From SIAJ01 sp963773845 (GTDB lineage: Bacteria; Planctomycetota; Planctomycetia; Gemmatales; Gemmataceae): a stretch of 64,000 bases of DNA. Shown one piece after another: positions 55,435-64,000 of this stretch (position 1 is the stretch's first letter; every line of letters starts with the position of its first letter). The DNA is taken from positions 310,001 to 374,000 of the forward strand of contig CAVZCU010000010.1 of the NCBI GenBank assembly GCA_963773845.1, read 5' to 3'. A model generated the notes under the pieces. The model saw only the letters and a program-made list of their open reading frames with translations. It was not told where the DNA came from and searched no databases. Both the position numbers and the translations under genes were made by a program.

Positions 55435-56544
55435 ATGATTCCCTTGCGCCTAGCCATTTCGGCCGTGATTGCCGCCCAAGTTCCCCTTTTGCAGGCCGCC
55501 GACCCGCCGAAGCTCGAACCAGTCCGCGTCGCGAAAGGCGGCCACAGTTTCTTGCTCGAACGATCCGGCAACAAATTCACCCCCTGGGGCTTCAATTACG
55601 ATCACGATGCAAAGGGCCGGCTGATCGAGGATTATTGGAACGATGAGTGGGATGCGATCAAAGGCGACTTCGCGGAGATGAAAGCCCTCGGCGCGAACGT
55701 TACGCGGATTCACATTCAATTCGGCAAGTTCATGACCGCTGCCGACAAGCCGAACGAAAAAGCGCTCCAAAAGCTTGGCGACTTGCTGAAGCTCGCGGAA
55801 TCAACCGGCATCTACATCGATCTGACCGGCCTGGGGTGTTACCACAAGAAAGATGTTCCGGCATGGTACGACGACCTGGATGAGAAGGGGCGCTGGTCGG
55901 CGCAGGCGAACTTCTGGCGAGCGGTTGCCGCGACGTGCAAGAATAGCCCCGCCATTTTTTGTTACGACCTGATGAACGAGCCGGTGTCGCCGGGCGGCAA
56001 GAGTAAAGGAAAAGATTGGCTCGGCCCGGCATTCGGCGACAAGCACTTTGTGCAGCGAATCTCACTCGATCAGGCCGGCCGGAAGCGGCCGGAAATCGCG
56101 AAAGCTTGGATCCATCAATTGGCATCGGCGATTCGCACGGTCGACAAGAATCATCTCATTACGGTCGGCCTCGTCGACTGGAGCCTGGATCGGCCGGGGC
56201 TCACTTCGGGCTTCGTGCCCAAAGAGATTGCCGGCGATCTCGATTTCTTGTGTACGCACATCTATCCACAGAGAGACAAGGTCGACGACGCGATCAGAAC
56301 CTTGAAAGGCTTTGACGTTGGCAAGCCGGTCGTGATTGAAGAGACGTTTCCGCTCAAGGCGCCGATCAACCAGTTCGAGGATTTTCTCGTCAAGGCCCGG
56401 AAGCACTCGGCCGGAGTGATCGGTTTCTACTGGGGGACGCCGCCAGAGGAATTGCGGAAGTCGAAGGGAATTGCCGAGGCGTTCTTGCTCGCGTGGCTGG
56501 AAGTGTTTCAAAAGCACGGCAAGGCGATGGGGGTGATTCCGTAG
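55435..56544 (+). CDS. Secreted glycoside hydrolase, family 5-like (cellulase-type)
   Basis: 369 residues from ATG 55435. Signal peptide MIPLRLAISAVIAAQVPLLQA. The TIM-barrel parts: FTPWGFNYDHD, MKALGANVTRIHIQFGKF, IYIDLTGLGCYH, FCYDLMNEPVSPGG (the acid/base Glu after Asn), LITVGLVDWSL, FLCTHIYPQ and KPVVIEETFPL (the nucleophile Glu). This is the GH5/GH-A arrangement; the substrate is probably a beta-glucan or mannan. It lies among other secreted catabolic genes. No frameshift. Confidence 0.85.
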   Translation: MIPLRLAISAVIAAQVPLLQAADPPKLEPVRVAKGGHSFLLERSGNKFTPWGFNYDHDAKGRLIEDYWNDEWDAIKGDFAEMKALGANVTRIHIQFGKFMTAADKPNEKALQKLGDLLKLAESTGIYIDLTGLGCYHKKDVPAWYDDLDEKGRWSAQANFWRAVAATCKNSPAIFCYDLMNEPVSPGGKSKGKDWLGPAFGDKHFVQRISLDQAGRKRPEIAKAWIHQLASAIRTVDKNHLITVGLVDWSLDRPGLTSGFVPKEIAGDLDFLCTHIYPQRDKVDDAIRTLKGFDVGKPVVIEETFPLKAPINQFEDFLVKARKHSAGVIGFYWGTPPEELRKSKGIAEAFLLAWLEVFQKHGKAMGVIP

Positions 56545-56568
56545 CCGGCTCCTCTTTGGGTAGTTGCG

Positions 56569-57183
56569 TTACCGCAGCTCCTCGATCGTGATGTCCTTGT
56601 ACAGCGCCTTCGTCTTGCCGCCGCCGTGCACTTGCAGACCGATGATGCCGGACTTGGCGATCGTGTCGTCTTTCTCCGTGTAATCGACGGTCAGTTTGCC
56701 ATTCAGCCAGAGTCGGATGTGCGTTCCCTCGGCGCGAATCGTGTAGTCGTTCCAGTCGTCGAACTTGGCGATCTTTTTGATTTGCTCTTTGCTCGGGCCC
56801 GCCAGAACCTTCTTGCGGCGAGATTCATCGTAGAGCGCTCCCCAGTAATCCTGACCAATGTCCGCCTGGTAGCCGATCACCTCATAGTGCTTGGGAATGC
56901 GTTTGGTGCGAAACTGCACGCCGGCGTTCGCCTTGTCCTTGTCGCCAAGCAGTTTGAACTTGAGCTTCAACTCGAAGTCGGCAAAAGTCTTATTGGTGCA
57001 GAGGAATTCATTGCGCGGCACGACGCTCTCGAGCGAGCCGCCGACGATTGCCCCATCCTCGACGCGCCAGGTTTTCGCGTCGCCTTCCCAGCCGTCGAGG
57101 GACTTGCCGTCGAAGAGCGACTGGGGCTCGGCGGCGGAGACGGGCATGGCGGCGAGAAAGGCGATCAGCGAAATATAGCGCAT
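56569..57183 (-). CDS. Secreted DUF1080 protein (3-keto-disaccharide hydrolase family)
   Basis: 204 residues. Signal peptide MRYISLIAFLAAMPVSAAEP. The DUF1080 domain: SLFDGKSLDGWEGDAKTWR, EFLCTNKTFADFELKLKFK, NAGVQFRTKRIPKHYEVIGYQ, DDWNDYTIRAEGTHIRLWLNG and a final IGLQVHGGGKTKALYKDI. It forms a concanavalin-like beta-sandwich; some members cleave 3-keto-disaccharides. GAGGG precedes the start. Very abundant family in planctomycetes. Confidence 0.9.
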   Translation of the reverse strand: MRYISLIAFLAAMPVSAAEPQSLFDGKSLDGWEGDAKTWRVEDGAIVGGSLESVVPRNEFLCTNKTFADFELKLKFKLLGDKDKANAGVQFRTKRIPKHYEVIGYQADIGQDYWGALYDESRRKKVLAGPSKEQIKKIAKFDDWNDYTIRAEGTHIRLWLNGKLTVDYTEKDDTIAKSGIIGLQVHGGGKTKALYKDITIEELR

Positions 57184-57200
57184 GGAACCCTCGAAATAGA

Positions 57201-57536
57201 TTACCGCCGGCCGACTTGCGACTTCAGTTCCTCGACTCTTCGCAACGTCTCATCCGGGTCCTTTAGTGCTTTTTCCACGCAATTCTTGCAGCAGACGAAG
57301 ACCGGATGATCCTTGACCATGACCTTGATCGGGGTTCCCATCGATCCCAGTTCTTCCTGGCTGAAGGGGCAGATTCGCTGCTGCTCGGCTAGTTTCCGGT
57401 CTTCTGGAGAGAGCTGGTCCAAGGACTCCTTGATCTTGGTGTTCTCGCTGACAATCGGCGGCGTTGCCGGCTTCTTGTCATTGCACCCGATGGTCAGAAA
57501 CAAAATGCCAATGAACAAAAAAGTGTTGATGCGCAT
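57201..57536 (-). CDS. Lipoprotein with TRASH-like cysteine motif
   Basis: 111 residues from ATG 57536. Lipoprotein signal MRINTFLFIGILFLTIGC with Cys18 as the lipidated residue. The C-terminal half has ICPFSQEELGSMGTPIKVMV and HPVFVCCKNCVEKALKDP, a set of four Cys typical of the TRASH-like metal-binding segments in planctomycete lipoproteins. Probably a periplasmic copper- or heavy-metal-binding protein. It ends 18 bases from the DUF1080 start and may form an operon with it. Confidence 0.75.
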   Translation of the reverse strand: MRINTFLFIGILFLTIGCNDKKPATPPIVSENTKIKESLDQLSPEDRKLAEQQRICPFSQEELGSMGTPIKVMVKDHPVFVCCKNCVEKALKDPDETLRRVEELKSQVGRR

Positions 57537-57620
57537 CTCAGGAGGTTTCCAATTCAGGAGGCGACAGGGCAAGTGTATTTCGATTGAATTCGACCGCAAA
57601 TGGCGACATCCCGGCGATCG

Positions 57621-58934
57621 TCATCCGGGGACGGCAACCAGGCCCCGCTTGCGCTGACCGGTGCGAGCCACATCCATGACACGGCCGTTCTCGTCCAGAG
57701 CAAGATGAAAGCGTTCCTTTCCCTGGATGCGGTGGAGCGACAGGTGATAGTCGCGGCTCGATGCCGCGAGATACGCCAGCTTGTCGGGCGGCTGCGGGCT
57801 GCGCAGGCGGCCCCAGGAACCGTCGCCGAGAAACAAGACGCCGTTGTCGTCCGCATGGCCATCGAGCAACGGTTTGGTGCGCTTGAAAGTATGGTCGTGA
57901 TGCTCGAGCACGACCGGCACACGATACTTCTCGAACAAAGGCACCCAGTGGCGGCGATTGTCTTCGCCGGTCCCGGCCTTGGCGGGCTTGCCATCCTTTC
58001 CCGGCGTGCCGGCGATCTTCCGGAACGAGGGATACGCGGGTACATGATTAACAACGAAGACGTTGGGATGATCGACGCGCGATCGAAGCGTCTTCTCGAG
58101 CCAACGAGCCTGATCGCCGCCGATCGGAGTGGTGTGACCGGTATCCAATAGCACAAGCGAAAGGTAGTCGCCGAAGTCGAGGGTCGCGTAACCTGTTTCC
58201 GGATACAGCCCGCCGAACAAGGAGTAAAAGAACGGCGCCTTCGTTCGCGGCTTGGCGTAACCCCCATCCACCTCGTGATTGCCGATGCAGGCGACCATCG
58301 GGATCAGCCGGCCGTTCTTCCCGACCATGTGCTTGCTGTAGTTGCGCAAGAAAGCCAGGCTCACTTCGACCGACTTGCCATTGTCGTAGCCGAGGTCGCC
58401 GCCAATCAGGGCGAACATCGGGTCCTGCCGAGCAGCCTGAATGTTGTTCGCGACGGAATGGCTATTCACCCCGACGTCGCCGCCAGAGATGAAGTGAATC
58501 GTGTCGTTGGCGTGGGCGGGCATCGTGCGGAACCGGTACGTCGGCGATTGCCTGCCAATGCGGAACTGATAGTCCGTCCCGGGTTTCAGGCCTGTTAATT
58601 CCGTGCGGACGATTTTGAAATCGGTCTTCGGGTATGGGCTGGTCTTGGTCTTCGCGACCTGAAAACCGCCGTTCCAGAAGGTCGGTGCGCCGGAAGCAAA
58701 GTAAATGTTCGTATCAGCCGTCTCGCCGGCGGTCCCGACCCATTGGATGGTCATTGTGGTGGTCGGGTCCCTCTGCCACGTCAGGAAAAGGGTGCTCGGT
58801 TGGAAAGGGGACTCATCGCGTTCGGTGGGCGTCGGGTTCACCGACTTGCTGCCTGGCTTCTGCGCGAAGAGAGGCGTGGCTACAAGTTCGGCGAGCGAAG
58901 TACCCAGGAACAAGCGGCGCGATGGAACGAACAT
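57621..58934 (-). CDS. Exported purple acid phosphatase-like metallophosphoesterase
   Basis: 437 residues from ATG 58934 (MFVPSRRLFLGTSLAEL, a Tat-type signal). An N-terminal fibronectin-type domain (TLFLTWQRDPTTTMTIQWVG, YQFRIG) is followed by the metallophosphatase: FISGGDVGVNSHS, FALIGGDLGYDNG, MVACIGNHEVDGG, NVFVVNHVPAYPS and VVLEHHDHTFKR. These are the D..., GDxxY, GNHE, H and GHxH-type blocks of purple acid phosphatases (the last is HHDH here). It would release phosphate from organic phosphates outside the cytoplasm. Length normal. Confidence 0.9.
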   Translation of the reverse strand: MFVPSRRLFLGTSLAELVATPLFAQKPGSKSVNPTPTERDESPFQPSTLFLTWQRDPTTTMTIQWVGTAGETADTNIYFASGAPTFWNGGFQVAKTKTSPYPKTDFKIVRTELTGLKPGTDYQFRIGRQSPTYRFRTMPAHANDTIHFISGGDVGVNSHSVANNIQAARQDPMFALIGGDLGYDNGKSVEVSLAFLRNYSKHMVGKNGRLIPMVACIGNHEVDGGYAKPRTKAPFFYSLFGGLYPETGYATLDFGDYLSLVLLDTGHTTPIGGDQARWLEKTLRSRVDHPNVFVVNHVPAYPSFRKIAGTPGKDGKPAKAGTGEDNRRHWVPLFEKYRVPVVLEHHDHTFKRTKPLLDGHADDNGVLFLGDGSWGRLRSPQPPDKLAYLAASSRDYHLSLHRIQGKERFHLALDENGRVMDVARTGQRKRGLVAVPG

Positions 58935-59137
58935 GGCGATAACCCCCGATGAAGCCGATGCAGCTTCCGGTGATTGTGCGCGCCGGGCCTGGTATGGACA
59001 ATTGAAAACTTGGAAAAGCCCGGATTGGCCAACCCAGGCCCTTGCCAAAGGCCCAACGTTGACGCGCCAGCGAACATCAACTGTGCATTGATGTGCGCAC
59101 GATCGATCCGAGCCGTTCCTGATTCAGGAGCCGAGCC

Positions 59138-59398
59138 TCATCGAGGACCCGGTTTCAATCGACGTTGCATATGGCTGACCATCACCGGCGAAGTCTTGAG
59201 CAGACCGATTAGCTTTTGCTCGACCTGTTGTGATGGAGTCAAGCAGGATCGCGTGTCTTCGACCAGTGTTTCGTCGTCTGCCAGGATCTTTGCGAATGTG
59301 TCCGACGAATTGAGTTTGATGGGCGCTTGCAGTGAGTCGTTCACGATGTCTCCTCCCATAGAATCCAGCTGAGGCGAGGCATGCAGACGGTGTGCCAT
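59138..59398 (-). CDS. Small hypothetical protein
   Basis: 86 residues from ATG 59398, with GGGAG nine bases upstream. Sequence MAHRLHASPQLDSMGGDIV, then LQAPIKLNSSDTFAKILADD and VEQKLIGLLKTSPVMVSHMQ. Soluble; no known motif. The ribosome site and the composition support a gene, not strongly. Confidence 0.5.
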   Translation of the reverse strand: MAHRLHASPQLDSMGGDIVNDSLQAPIKLNSSDTFAKILADDETLVEDTRSCLTPSQQVEQKLIGLLKTSPVMVSHMQRRLKPGPR

Positions 59399-59794
59399 TT
59401 TCTCCCTTCTGAGATGACACAGGTTAGCTAGTGATGGCGACTCGCGCGGTCACGGGACCGGCATCCAATTCCTTCAGTCAGTGTTCGCACCCTATGCCTT
59501 GAGGCTCAATAACTTAGAATTGCAGTCTACTCGAATCGATAACTATCTTATGAACGACAGGCTGCGTTGGCCAGAGGTTCACACCATTATTCGACGGCGC
59601 TGCGCCGCAACCGCGAGGCGCTCGAAGATGACTGAATGGTCGGACGAATACAAGATTGCCAAGTGCTCAGGCGCGGGCGCTCAACGGGAAACCTGGTCAG
59701 AGAGATTAAGACGTTGCTGGCAATTTGTTTACGCCGATACGCGAACTCGATATTGCCATATTGTTGCAGGAGGAACTGGCAATCTTGGCTTCCG
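59399..59794. other. Gene-poor stretch upstream of 59138-59398
   Basis: 396 bases without a gene I can support. A plus-strand open frame from 59481 runs through into the antisense of selA and has an Arg-rich shadow composition. No repeat or RNA structure was noticed. Confidence 0.5.
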
Positions 59795-61201
59795 TCAGGC
59801 GGCAGAAAGTAGACGGCCGGCAGCGGTAATGGCGTCTGCCAGGTCCTGGTCTTGTTCCTCGAAGACAGTGCGCAAGTCGAACAGCACTCGGCCATCCTGT
59901 ACGCGAGCCATGACTGCCGGCGAACCCGCCCGCAAGCGCTCGGCGAAGACGGCGTCGCTCAGATCGCGAAGTGCGATGGCGACGAGCACGGTGGGTAAGG
60001 GCAGATCGGGCAGCGTGCCGCCGCCGACGAAGGCCGAATCGTCGCGAACCTCTACCGACTGGAACAAGGGATTGGACCGCAGAGTCGCCGCCAGCTTCTC
60101 CGCCCGCGGGCGCAATTCATTGGAAGATAGCGACAGCATTCGCAGAGTGGGGATTTCCACGATTGCCCGATCGAGATGCCGATAGAGCCGCAGCGTCGCC
60201 TCGAGAGCGGCGAGCGTCATCTTATCCAGGCGGAACGCCCGCATCAGCGGATCCTTCTCGATCCGTTGGATCAGTGCCTTTTTTCCAACAATGATTCCAG
60301 CCTGCGGTCCGCCAAGCAGCTTGTCGCCACTGAAAAGAACAAGGTCCGCGCCGGTCGCGAGACTTTGACCAACGACGGGGTCGCCCGGCAAGCCAAAACG
60401 GGCAAAATCGATGAGAGCGCCGCTGCCCACGTCATCGACCACCGGCAGGTTGTGCTTGCGACCTAGCGCGACCAGCTCTTCAAGCGTGGCCGATTTCGTA
60501 AAGCCACTAATGCGGAAATTGCTTTGATGCACACGCAGAAGCAAGCCAGTGTCGGGGCCGATCGCTCGCTCGTAGTCTTCGATGCGGGTGATATTCGTGG
60601 CGCCGACCTCCCGAAGCGTCGCTCCGGAGACGGCCATGATCTCCGGGATGCGAAAGCTGCCGCCAATTTCGACCAGCTGCGAGCGTGAGACAATTACTTC
60701 CCTGCCGGCGGCGAGCGCTCGAAGCGTAAGCACGGTGGCCGCCGCACAGTTGTTCACCGCCGTTGCCGACTCGCAGCCCAGAAGCGGCTGGAGCACGGCG
60801 CGGATCGGGTCCTGCCGACTCGACCGCTTGCCCGTCGATAAATCGAGTTCCAGATTCAAGTACCCGCGCGCCGCATTGAATGCAGCCTGGGCGGCGGTTT
60901 CGGCAATGGGCGCGCGGCCGAGATTCGTGTGCAAGACGATGCCCGTTGCGTTGATCACCGGGCGCAGCTTGTTCGCGCTTTCGACTTCCACACGGCGGGC
61001 TACGCAGTTGGCGATCGCCTCGGGCGTCAACTGGCCGTCGAGCGAGGCGCCGTTTTTCACCCGTTCACGGATCGAGTCGAGTTCCGCCCGGATCGCCTCG
61101 ACCACAACGTCGTGGCCGTGATGAGGTTCGAGAGCCCTCAAACTGGGCAATTCGAGCAGGGCGGACACGGCGGGGAGGTTGCGCAAATGGTTAGCGGTCA
61201 T
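59795..61201 (-). CDS. selA: L-seryl-tRNA(Sec) selenium transferase
   Basis: 468 residues from ATG 61201 (a GTG at 61219 would add six). PLP enzyme that turns seryl-tRNA(Sec) into selenocysteinyl-tRNA(Sec) with selenophosphate. The N-terminal domain starts RNLPAVSALLE. The PLP lysine (Lys300 counted from the GTG) is in LVLFSGDKLLGGPQAG. Other family motifs: INATGIVLHTNLGRAPI, AVNNCAAATVLTL and RVHQSNFRISGF. Full length, no frameshift. It implies that the organism makes selenoproteins; selB, selD and tRNA-Sec are not in this window. Confidence 0.95.
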   Translation of the reverse strand: MTANHLRNLPAVSALLELPSLRALEPHHGHDVVVEAIRAELDSIRERVKNGASLDGQLTPEAIANCVARRVEVESANKLRPVINATGIVLHTNLGRAPIAETAAQAAFNAARGYLNLELDLSTGKRSSRQDPIRAVLQPLLGCESATAVNNCAAATVLTLRALAAGREVIVSRSQLVEIGGSFRIPEIMAVSGATLREVGATNITRIEDYERAIGPDTGLLLRVHQSNFRISGFTKSATLEELVALGRKHNLPVVDDVGSGALIDFARFGLPGDPVVGQSLATGADLVLFSGDKLLGGPQAGIIVGKKALIQRIEKDPLMRAFRLDKMTLAALEATLRLYRHLDRAIVEIPTLRMLSLSSNELRPRAEKLAATLRSNPLFQSVEVRDDSAFVGGGTLPDLPLPTVLVAIALRDLSDAVFAERLRAGSPAVMARVQDGRVLFDLRTVFEEQDQDLADAITAAGRLLSAA

Positions 61202-61239
61202 GGGGGAATTGTAACTCACTGCGCCCTAAATTTAGAAAT

Positions 61240-61364
61240 CTCGTTCGACGCTCCGCGTCGAATGCGAGCATCCACGCTCTGCGTGGATGCGAGCGTCGCG
61301 TGGACCCAGTCTCCAAACGCCGCAAAGCGGCGTAAACAACATTCGACGCGGAGCGTCGAACGAG
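61240..61364. repeat. Three-hairpin palindrome between selA and the SMP-30 gene
   Basis: Outer arms of 24 bases (61240-61263 and 61341-61364) enclose two smaller perfect hairpins (61267-61289 and about 61317-61333). As folded RNA or cruciform DNA it makes a four-way structure. It overlaps nothing coding and lies 4 bases after the SMP-30 stop at 61368, so it may end that transcript. Confidence 0.8.
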
Positions 61365-61367
61365 GAA

Positions 61368-62390
61368 TCACTTCTTCGCCGGCAACTGGTAGCCTTCCTT
61401 GTTGGTCTTGATCCGGTACACGCTCTTGCCGGCCGTAATGTACAGCGTTTTCGCGTCATCGCCACGGCCGAAGCCAACGTTCGTGGGGATCTCCGTCTTG
61501 ATATAGCCCAACTCCTTCCCCTCGGGCGAGTAGCAGTAAATGCCCGGCCGTTTTTCGTTGCGGACTGCCGTCCAGATGTTCCCCTCCTTGTCGCACACCA
61601 TGCCGTCCGGCCCGTCCTCGGGTGAATAATCGACCAGCACCTTGCGGAACTTGGCTTTCCCCTCGGGGGACAGGTCGTATGCGAGAAGCGCCATGCGTCC
61701 CTTGTACGCCGGTTCCGGGTCGTCCTTGGTTCGCAATCGGCCGATGCCGGTGTGCCCGTTGTCGTTGCTCACGACGTAGAGCGTCTTCTGATCGGGCGAC
61801 ATCGCGACGCCATTGCACTTGCCGGCGTCGGTGATGATGCGATGCAGGCTGCCGTCCGTGTCGACGCGATAGACTGCCTGCACCGGCTGATCAATCGGCT
61901 CGTGGCCCAGGTACCGGGGATCGCTGAAGTAGATTCGCCCCTTCTCGTCGATGGTGATGTCATTCGGCGAATTGAGCGGTTTGCCCTCGTAACTGGCGGC
62001 GACGATATACGACTTGCCGGTCTTCATGTCGGTGCGCGTGACTCGCCGCCCGCCGAAATCGGCCCCCTCGGCGGCGAGCAGGTTGCCGTCGGCATCGAAC
62101 TTGAGGCCGTTCGACATCCCGCTCGGCGAGCGAAAGATTGTCGCTTTGCCAGTTCTCGGATCGAGCTTCCAGATGTGCCCGGCTTCGAGGGGCAACCCGC
62201 GTTCCTTGGACACGTGCGTAAAGGTAATGTCGCTGAAATAGACCATGCCATCCGGCGCAACGGCCACGCCTTCGGTCAGTACCAAGCCTCCGTCGAAGAT
62301 CTTTTCGAGCTTGGCATCGGTCGGCACCGGCGAGTCGGCAGCCTGGCCAACGCTAGCCATCATGAACAGCAGCATCGGAGAGAGTCGCAT
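61368..62390 (-). CDS. Secreted SMP-30/gluconolactonase-type protein
   Basis: 340 residues. Signal peptide MRLSPMLLFMMASVGQA; AGGAGG lies just upstream of the start. A six-bladed propeller of the SMP-30/gluconolactonase/LRE family: LTEGVAVAPDGMVYFSDIT, SPSGMSNGLKFDADGNLLAAE, PLNSPNDITIDEKGRIYFSD (metal-binding Asn), CNGVAMSPDQKTLYVV and EDGPDGMVCDKEGNIWTAV (catalytic Asp). It should hydrolyse a sugar lactone outside the cytoplasm, in line with the sugar-oxidising protein at 41935-45978. No frameshift. Confidence 0.9.
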   Translation of the reverse strand: MRLSPMLLFMMASVGQAADSPVPTDAKLEKIFDGGLVLTEGVAVAPDGMVYFSDITFTHVSKERGLPLEAGHIWKLDPRTGKATIFRSPSGMSNGLKFDADGNLLAAEGADFGGRRVTRTDMKTGKSYIVAASYEGKPLNSPNDITIDEKGRIYFSDPRYLGHEPIDQPVQAVYRVDTDGSLHRIITDAGKCNGVAMSPDQKTLYVVSNDNGHTGIGRLRTKDDPEPAYKGRMALLAYDLSPEGKAKFRKVLVDYSPEDGPDGMVCDKEGNIWTAVRNEKRPGIYCYSPEGKELGYIKTEIPTNVGFGRGDDAKTLYITAGKSVYRIKTNKEGYQLPAKK

Positions 62391-62621
62391 CAGTTCCTCC
62401 TGGTTTGTGGAAAGCGGGTGTCGTTAGATTCATCAGCGAAAACTCATTCGCAGCATTCACAACGAGAATAAGTTCGAGCCGAGATCACTTTTTTCTGCCG
62501 CGTGCGAAAGGTTTTCTCCCGAATCGTCATTCCTCTTCTTAGGGCGGGATGCGACTGGGCCAATTCGGTTCGTGCATTCCGCCTTGGACTGAATCGCTGC
62601 ACGGCAGCGTGGGAGTCTTCA

Positions 62622-64000
62622 ATGAACCTATTCGATCACCTGTTCGCCCCCAAACAGTTGCGCCGGCCCACGCGGCGGCGTGGTTTCACTCCCATCCTTG
62701 ACTCGCTGAGTGAGCGCATCGTACCGGCGGTCACCAGCACGACGTTCGTCGGTGGCATACTGACCGTCCGGTGCGACAATGCCGATGACGTGGTGCAAAT
62801 CACTGAGAATCTGCACCACAATATCCTCGTCAACGGGCAACCGGTTCGCGACATCATGGTACAACCGGACACGACGAATACGAAGGAAATTGATGTTTTT
62901 GGCAACGGAGGCAACGATCGGTTGGAAATCCGCCTGCCCAGCTACCGCGGCGCCGACCTGCTCGATGGCAGCGACGGAATGGACACGCTCATCGGCGGCA
63001 ACGGCAAGAGCACCTTGCTCGGCGGGCCCAACGACGACATCATGGACGGCGTCGGGGGTGATGATGTTCTGACCGGCAACGGCGGCAACGACCTATTGGT
63101 CGGCGGTATCGGGGTCAACCGAATAAGAGAATCGGCCAACGTTGGATTCGTGGTCACCAGCGGTGTCATGACTGGCGTCGGCACAGATCGGTTTGCCCAG
63201 ATCAATTCCGTGGAACTCACCGGCGGAAGCGGATCGCACACCTACGACACACGCCTGTTCGCTGGCACCGCCCTCATCGACGCCGGCGGCGGAAACGACG
63301 TGATCATGACTGGGCCGAACGACGATACCGTATTCGGTGGGGCAGGCAACGATGTGATCCTCACGGGCGGCGGTAAAAATTGGGCTTTCGGCGCAACCGG
63401 CAATGATTCGATCGTGGGAGGAGCGAACAGCGACGTCCTACAAGGCAACGAAGGCGACGATACCATTCAGGGCGCAGCAGGCGATGACACCCTGGAAGGC
63501 GGCGCCGATTTCGACACGCTTATGGACAGCGGCAGTGACATTGCCATCGACGATATGTCCATGTCGATCACTCGCCTGACTCCGAGCGGCACATCAGCGG
63601 AGATGGACACGCTCAGCGGCTTCGATGCGGCCCGACTGTCGATCGATGCTCTCTCGATCGGCGGCCGGATTGACGGGGCCAAATTCAGCGGCCGACTGAC
63701 ACTACTCGGGGGTCGTTACAGCGACACACTGATCGGCGGGTCCAACAATGACACGATCTTCGGCTTCGATGACGACGACCTCATGCTCGGCAACGACGGC
63801 AACGACCTCATGCTCGGATATGGCGGCCGCGACCTGATGATTGGCGGCATGGGCGCCGACGTGATGGAGGGAGGCGCGGGCGAGGACATTTTGATCGGCG
63901 GCGCCACCACGTGGGACGGGGGACAACGGACGGCCCCATGGGAATTGCAAGAAATTCATGCGGAATGGCGGCGCACCGACCTCGATTATTCGTCACGGGT
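62622..64000 (+). CDS. Calcium-binding RTX-repeat surface protein (partial)
   Basis: 460 residues visible, cut by the right edge. ATG 62622 has GGGAG upstream. The Arg-rich N-terminus (RRPTRRRGF) is followed by LDSLSERIVPAV, the planctomycete signature seen in the protein at 4735. From residue 90 on, RTX-type nonapeptides occur: GGNGKSTLLGGPNDDIMDG, GGDDVLTGNGGNDLLVGG, GGNDVIMTGPNDDTVFGG, and again near 390-440 (GGSNNDTIFGFDDDDL, LGNDGNDLMLGYGG). These GGxGxDxUx turns bind calcium and form parallel beta-rolls. Probably exported and surface-attached; the secretion route is unknown. Confidence 0.85.
   Translation, partial: MNLFDHLFAPKQLRRPTRRRGFTPILDSLSERIVPAVTSTTFVGGILTVRCDNADDVVQITENLHHNILVNGQPVRDIMVQPDTTNTKEIDVFGNGGNDRLEIRLPSYRGADLLDGSDGMDTLIGGNGKSTLLGGPNDDIMDGVGGDDVLTGNGGNDLLVGGIGVNRIRESANVGFVVTSGVMTGVGTDRFAQINSVELTGGSGSHTYDTRLFAGTALIDAGGGNDVIMTGPNDDTVFGGAGNDVILTGGGKNWAFGATGNDSIVGGANSDVLQGNEGDDTIQGAAGDDTLEGGADFDTLMDSGSDIAIDDMSMSITRLTPSGTSAEMDTLSGFDAARLSIDALSIGGRIDGAKFSGRLTLLGGRYSDTLIGGSNNDTIFGFDDDDLMLGNDGNDLMLGYGGRDLMIGGMGADVMEGGAGEDILIGGATTWDGGQRTAPWELQEIHAEWRRTDLDYSSR

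Noticed and set aside
59481..60185. Plus-strand ORF upstream of and antisense to selA
   Set aside because: More than half overlaps selA in antisense, and its composition is Arg/Ser-rich as in other shadows.

Overview
The window is about 64 kb of GC-rich chromosomal DNA from a member of the Planctomycetota, most likely near the Gemmataceae or another Gemmatales lineage. The support is the family content: Tat-exported DUF1501 protein, DUF1080 protein, TIGR02996 and TIGR03067 domains, PVC-style multihaem cytochrome/dehydrogenase, zinc-ribbon/WD-like membrane protein, ECF sigma factor next to a YfbK-type vWA protein, and two giant surface proteins whose N-termini carry the planctomycete signature LEDRTVP / LSERIVPA. 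No rRNA, tRNA or CRISPR array was seen.

Layout. 1-10 kb: a Tat-exported protein (cut by the left edge), acetyl-CoA synthetase, a small toxin-antitoxin pair, a pirin, a FG-GAP/repeat surface protein, a kelch protein and hemB. 10-19 kb: a candidate non-coding RNA, a B12-binding radical SAM protein, an ECF sigma/vWA pair bracketed by two copies of a MITE-like element, a membrane protein with a C-terminal Cys/His domain and a zinc-ribbon/WD-like protein. 19-27 kb: a conserved block with hpf, a PTS phosphorelay without a permease (EIIA, HPr, EI), TIGR03936, RNase E/G and a TIGR02996 protein. 27-37.3 kb: an accessory region that is a chromosomal integron. 37-51 kb: hydrolases, an adenylate-kinase-like protein, a glycerophosphodiesterase, a very large PA14/pentahaem/dehydrogenase protein, an HNH endonuclease with a small partner, an epoxide hydrolase, DUF1501 and a beta-helix protein. 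51.7-52.9 kb: a complete IS630-family element. 53-64 kb: mostly exported catabolic proteins, selA, an SMP-30 lactonase and a calcium-binding repeat protein cut by the right edge.

The most interesting system is the integron. An IntI-type tyrosine recombinase (36309-37296, minus strand) has the full catalytic set and the IntI-specific extra segment. It is followed on the same strand by at least eight one-gene cassettes separated by attC sites of about 97 nt. The attC sites carry the expected extra unpaired base in the L'' arm. In every cassette that can be checked, the R'' at its end is the exact complement of the R' at its start. The integrase points towards the array, the inverted layout reported for Treponema denticola and Blastopirellula marina. 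Remnants of an IS110-family element lie at the same position and in the same orientation in the attC sites on the distal side of the array, so a site-directed IS seems to have been eroding it.

A caveat runs through the whole window. At least twenty conserved genes, including hemB, acs, the PTS EIIA and intI, are split by single-base insertions or deletions. The density and the hits in essential genes point to consensus errors in the sequence rather than pseudogenes. I therefore annotate such genes as one CDS spanning the break and give the approximate break position.
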